From positions 11,591 to 47,212 of the forward strand of contig NZ_LYUZ01000082.1 of the NCBI RefSeq assembly GCF_001679925.1: DNA of 35,622 bases, written 5' to 3'. Position numbers and translations under genes: made by a program. The stretch is from Leisingera sp. JC1. GTDB lineage: Bacteria; Pseudomonadota; Alphaproteobacteria; Rhodobacterales; Rhodobacteraceae. Under the pieces are notes generated by a model. The model had not been told where the DNA came from, ran no database searches, and worked only from the letters and a program-made list of their open reading frames with translations. Below, in pieces: positions 34,374 to 35,622 of this stretch; the stretch's first letter is position 1; every line of letters begins with the position of its first letter.

Positions 34374-34585
34374 CCCGTACCATCATTCGCAGCGTCGTGC
34401 TGCTCGGGCTCGGCCTGACCCTGACAGCCTGTGCGCAGCATAACCCCCCGCAATCCAACTGCTTCAATTTTCGCGAGGCTCCTGCGCAGGCAGGAACCGC
34501 CACCGCCACGATCTCGACCATGGGGGCGGAGGTCACGCGCCGCGACACGGCCTGCGATTTCGTCCTCTTGGGGGCGGGCGGCTGA
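34370..34585 (+). CDS. Small lipoprotein (VirB7-like position)
   Basis: A 71-aa protein with a lipoprotein signal peptide ending in the lipobox LTAC (SVVLLGLGLTLTACAQHNPP) and a short mature part with two further cysteines. Small lipoproteins in virB operons often anchor the outer-membrane core, as VirB7 does, but this one lacks other VirB7 marks and lies right after virB4, so I give no symbol. Confidence 0.78.
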   Translation: MTRTIIRSVVLLGLGLTLTACAQHNPPQSNCFNFREAPAQAGTATATISTMGAEVTRRDTACDFVLLGAGG

Positions 34586-34589
34586 GCCA

Positions 34590-35622
34590 ATGCGGACCTG
34601 GCTTCCTCTCTCGATGATCGGCTTTGCACTGGCAGGTCCCACGGCAGGGCCAGCGGTCGCCCAAGGCGTGCCGACCTTCGATCTGCGCCTCTTCGCAGAG
34701 CGGCAGGCCATCCTTGAGCAGACCGATCGGGACCTGGCACTGCAGCAGGTCCGGCTAAGCCGCGAGGAGGAACTGGCCGTAATCGAGCGCCAGCAACTCG
34801 CCTCCCTCGAAGGGCTGATGGATGCCATGTCGCTTGGCGCTGGAGACGTGGCCGGAACCGTGGCGGGGCTCGAGGCGGGGCAGGGGGCGGTAGACGACGT
34901 CGAAAGCGCGGCCGCCAGTCTTTATGCGCCCGAGGACACCAATCCAGCGGCAGCGCGGATGTTCGGCGATGCCAGGGAGGGGATCGAGGAGCTGATCATC
35001 CGCGCAGCACGCGACACCCATAGTCTGTCCGGGGTCGGCCGCGCAGGTCTTTCGCTCGTGCAATGGCGCTGTCTCTTGCAGGCGCTGATCTGGCAAGAAA
35101 GTCGTTTCCAGATCGGGGCACGCTCACCCGTGGGGGCCTTCGGACTTACCCAGATCATGCCCGGTACCGCGGGCGATCTCGGGATCTACCCGGCCTATTA
35201 CGACGATCCCTATCTGCAGGTCACCGGCGGTGCGCGATACCTCGCACAAATGCTGAACATGTTCGATGGCAACATTATCCATGCGCTCGCCGCCTATAAC
35301 GCCGGTCCTGGCAATGTGCAGGATTATGGCGGTGTGCCGCCTTTCGCGGAAACCCAGCACTATGTCGTGGTGATCCCGCAGCAGTACAACAGCTACCTCG
35401 CGGCCGTAGGCGGCATCGATGCGCTCGGCACCATCGACCCTGTGCTCCTCGCCAACGCGAGTTTCAGCCTCTCGGCCCATGGCGCAGGGGTCTATGGCGA
35501 CTATTCGCTGGTCTCGGTCCGCGCCGCCGCCCTGCGGGTTCAGGACATCATTACACGCATCAGTGAAACCGAGGATATCCACGAGGCCATCGCGCTCAAC
35601 ACCTATGCCCGGGCAGAACTTG
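34590..35622 (+). CDS. Second lytic transglycosylase, 3' end outside window
   Basis: The frame is open from ATG 34590 to the window edge (344 codons). A signal peptide (MRTWLPLSMIGFALAGPTAG, then PAVAQ) leads into VPTFDLRLFAERQAILEQTD and a charged coiled-coil-like helix (about 30-80) that recalls VirB5/TrbJ N-termini. An SLT domain follows, with catalytic Glu170 in LIWQESRFQIGARSPVGAFG, then LTQIMPGTA and AAYNAGPGNVQDYGGVPPF. It is a paralogue of VirB1 at 30741 but longer. A combined VirB5-like plus transglycosylase role is inference. Confidence 0.83.
   Translation, partial: MRTWLPLSMIGFALAGPTAGPAVAQGVPTFDLRLFAERQAILEQTDRDLALQQVRLSREEELAVIERQQLASLEGLMDAMSLGAGDVAGTVAGLEAGQGAVDDVESAAASLYAPEDTNPAAARMFGDAREGIEELIIRAARDTHSLSGVGRAGLSLVQWRCLLQALIWQESRFQIGARSPVGAFGLTQIMPGTAGDLGIYPAYYDDPYLQVTGGARYLAQMLNMFDGNIIHALAAYNAGPGNVQDYGGVPPFAETQHYVVVIPQQYNSYLAAVGGIDALGTIDPVLLANASFSLSAHGAGVYGDYSLVSVRAAALRVQDIITRISETEDIHEAIALNTYARAEL

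Overview
The window looks like part of a conjugative plasmid from an alphaproteobacterium, most likely of the Rhodobacteraceae. This is inferred from the repABC replication/partition operon, the GC-rich sequence, the RHE_PE00001-type protein and a VirB-type mating-pair operon. No rRNA, tRNA or CRISPR array was seen.

Layout. (1) 1-6598, minus strand: backbone. repA-repB-repC (6232 to 2769) carries two near-identical parS-like palindromes (one just past repC, one inside it), a counter-transcribed RNA candidate between repB and repC, and operator-like repeats plus a DnaA box before repA. A second, much larger ParB-family gene and a partial unknown gene follow repC. (2) 6599-8774: a serine recombinase (probable multimer resolution) and a divergent RHE_PE00001-family DNA-binding protein. 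(3) 8906-10107: an intact IS3-family (IS407-group-like) element with a 4-bp target duplication. (4) 10140-15519: an sbcD-sbcC-small Cys/His protein operon, each junction an ATGA overlap, divergent from a WYL regulator whose N-terminus resembles the BrxR/CapW repressors of phage-defence loci. (5) 15618-17924: an intact IS21-family element that cut off the 3' end of a helix-turn-helix gene. The original ending can be reconstructed across the insertion. (6) 19063-30361: a secreted protein, then a defence-like block. The block holds a WYL regulator with a HEPN protein; a small unknown gene; a Cas4/RecB-like nuclease joined to an RNase H-like exonuclease and an SF1 helicase; an McrB-type AAA+ protein with a domain inserted between Walker A and Walker B; and McrC. 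(7) 30362-35622: the start of a type IV secretion operon (unknown small protein, virB1, virB2, virB3, virB4, lipoprotein, second lytic transglycosylase, the last running off the window).

How it fits together. A 31-bp promoter-like element occurs twice in inverted orientation (19743-19773 and 30362-30392), once before a secreted-protein gene and once before the T4SS operon. The WYL-HEPN / nuclease-helicase / McrBC block lies between the two copies, as if a defence cargo had been dropped between two co-regulated transfer transcription units. With the separate sbcDC-WYL operon, the plasmid appears to carry two anti-foreign-DNA modules. The best candidates for an undescribed system are the 19885-29947 block and the sbcDC / Cys-His protein / BrxR-like operon. 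All functions here are inferred from motifs and gene order read by eye.
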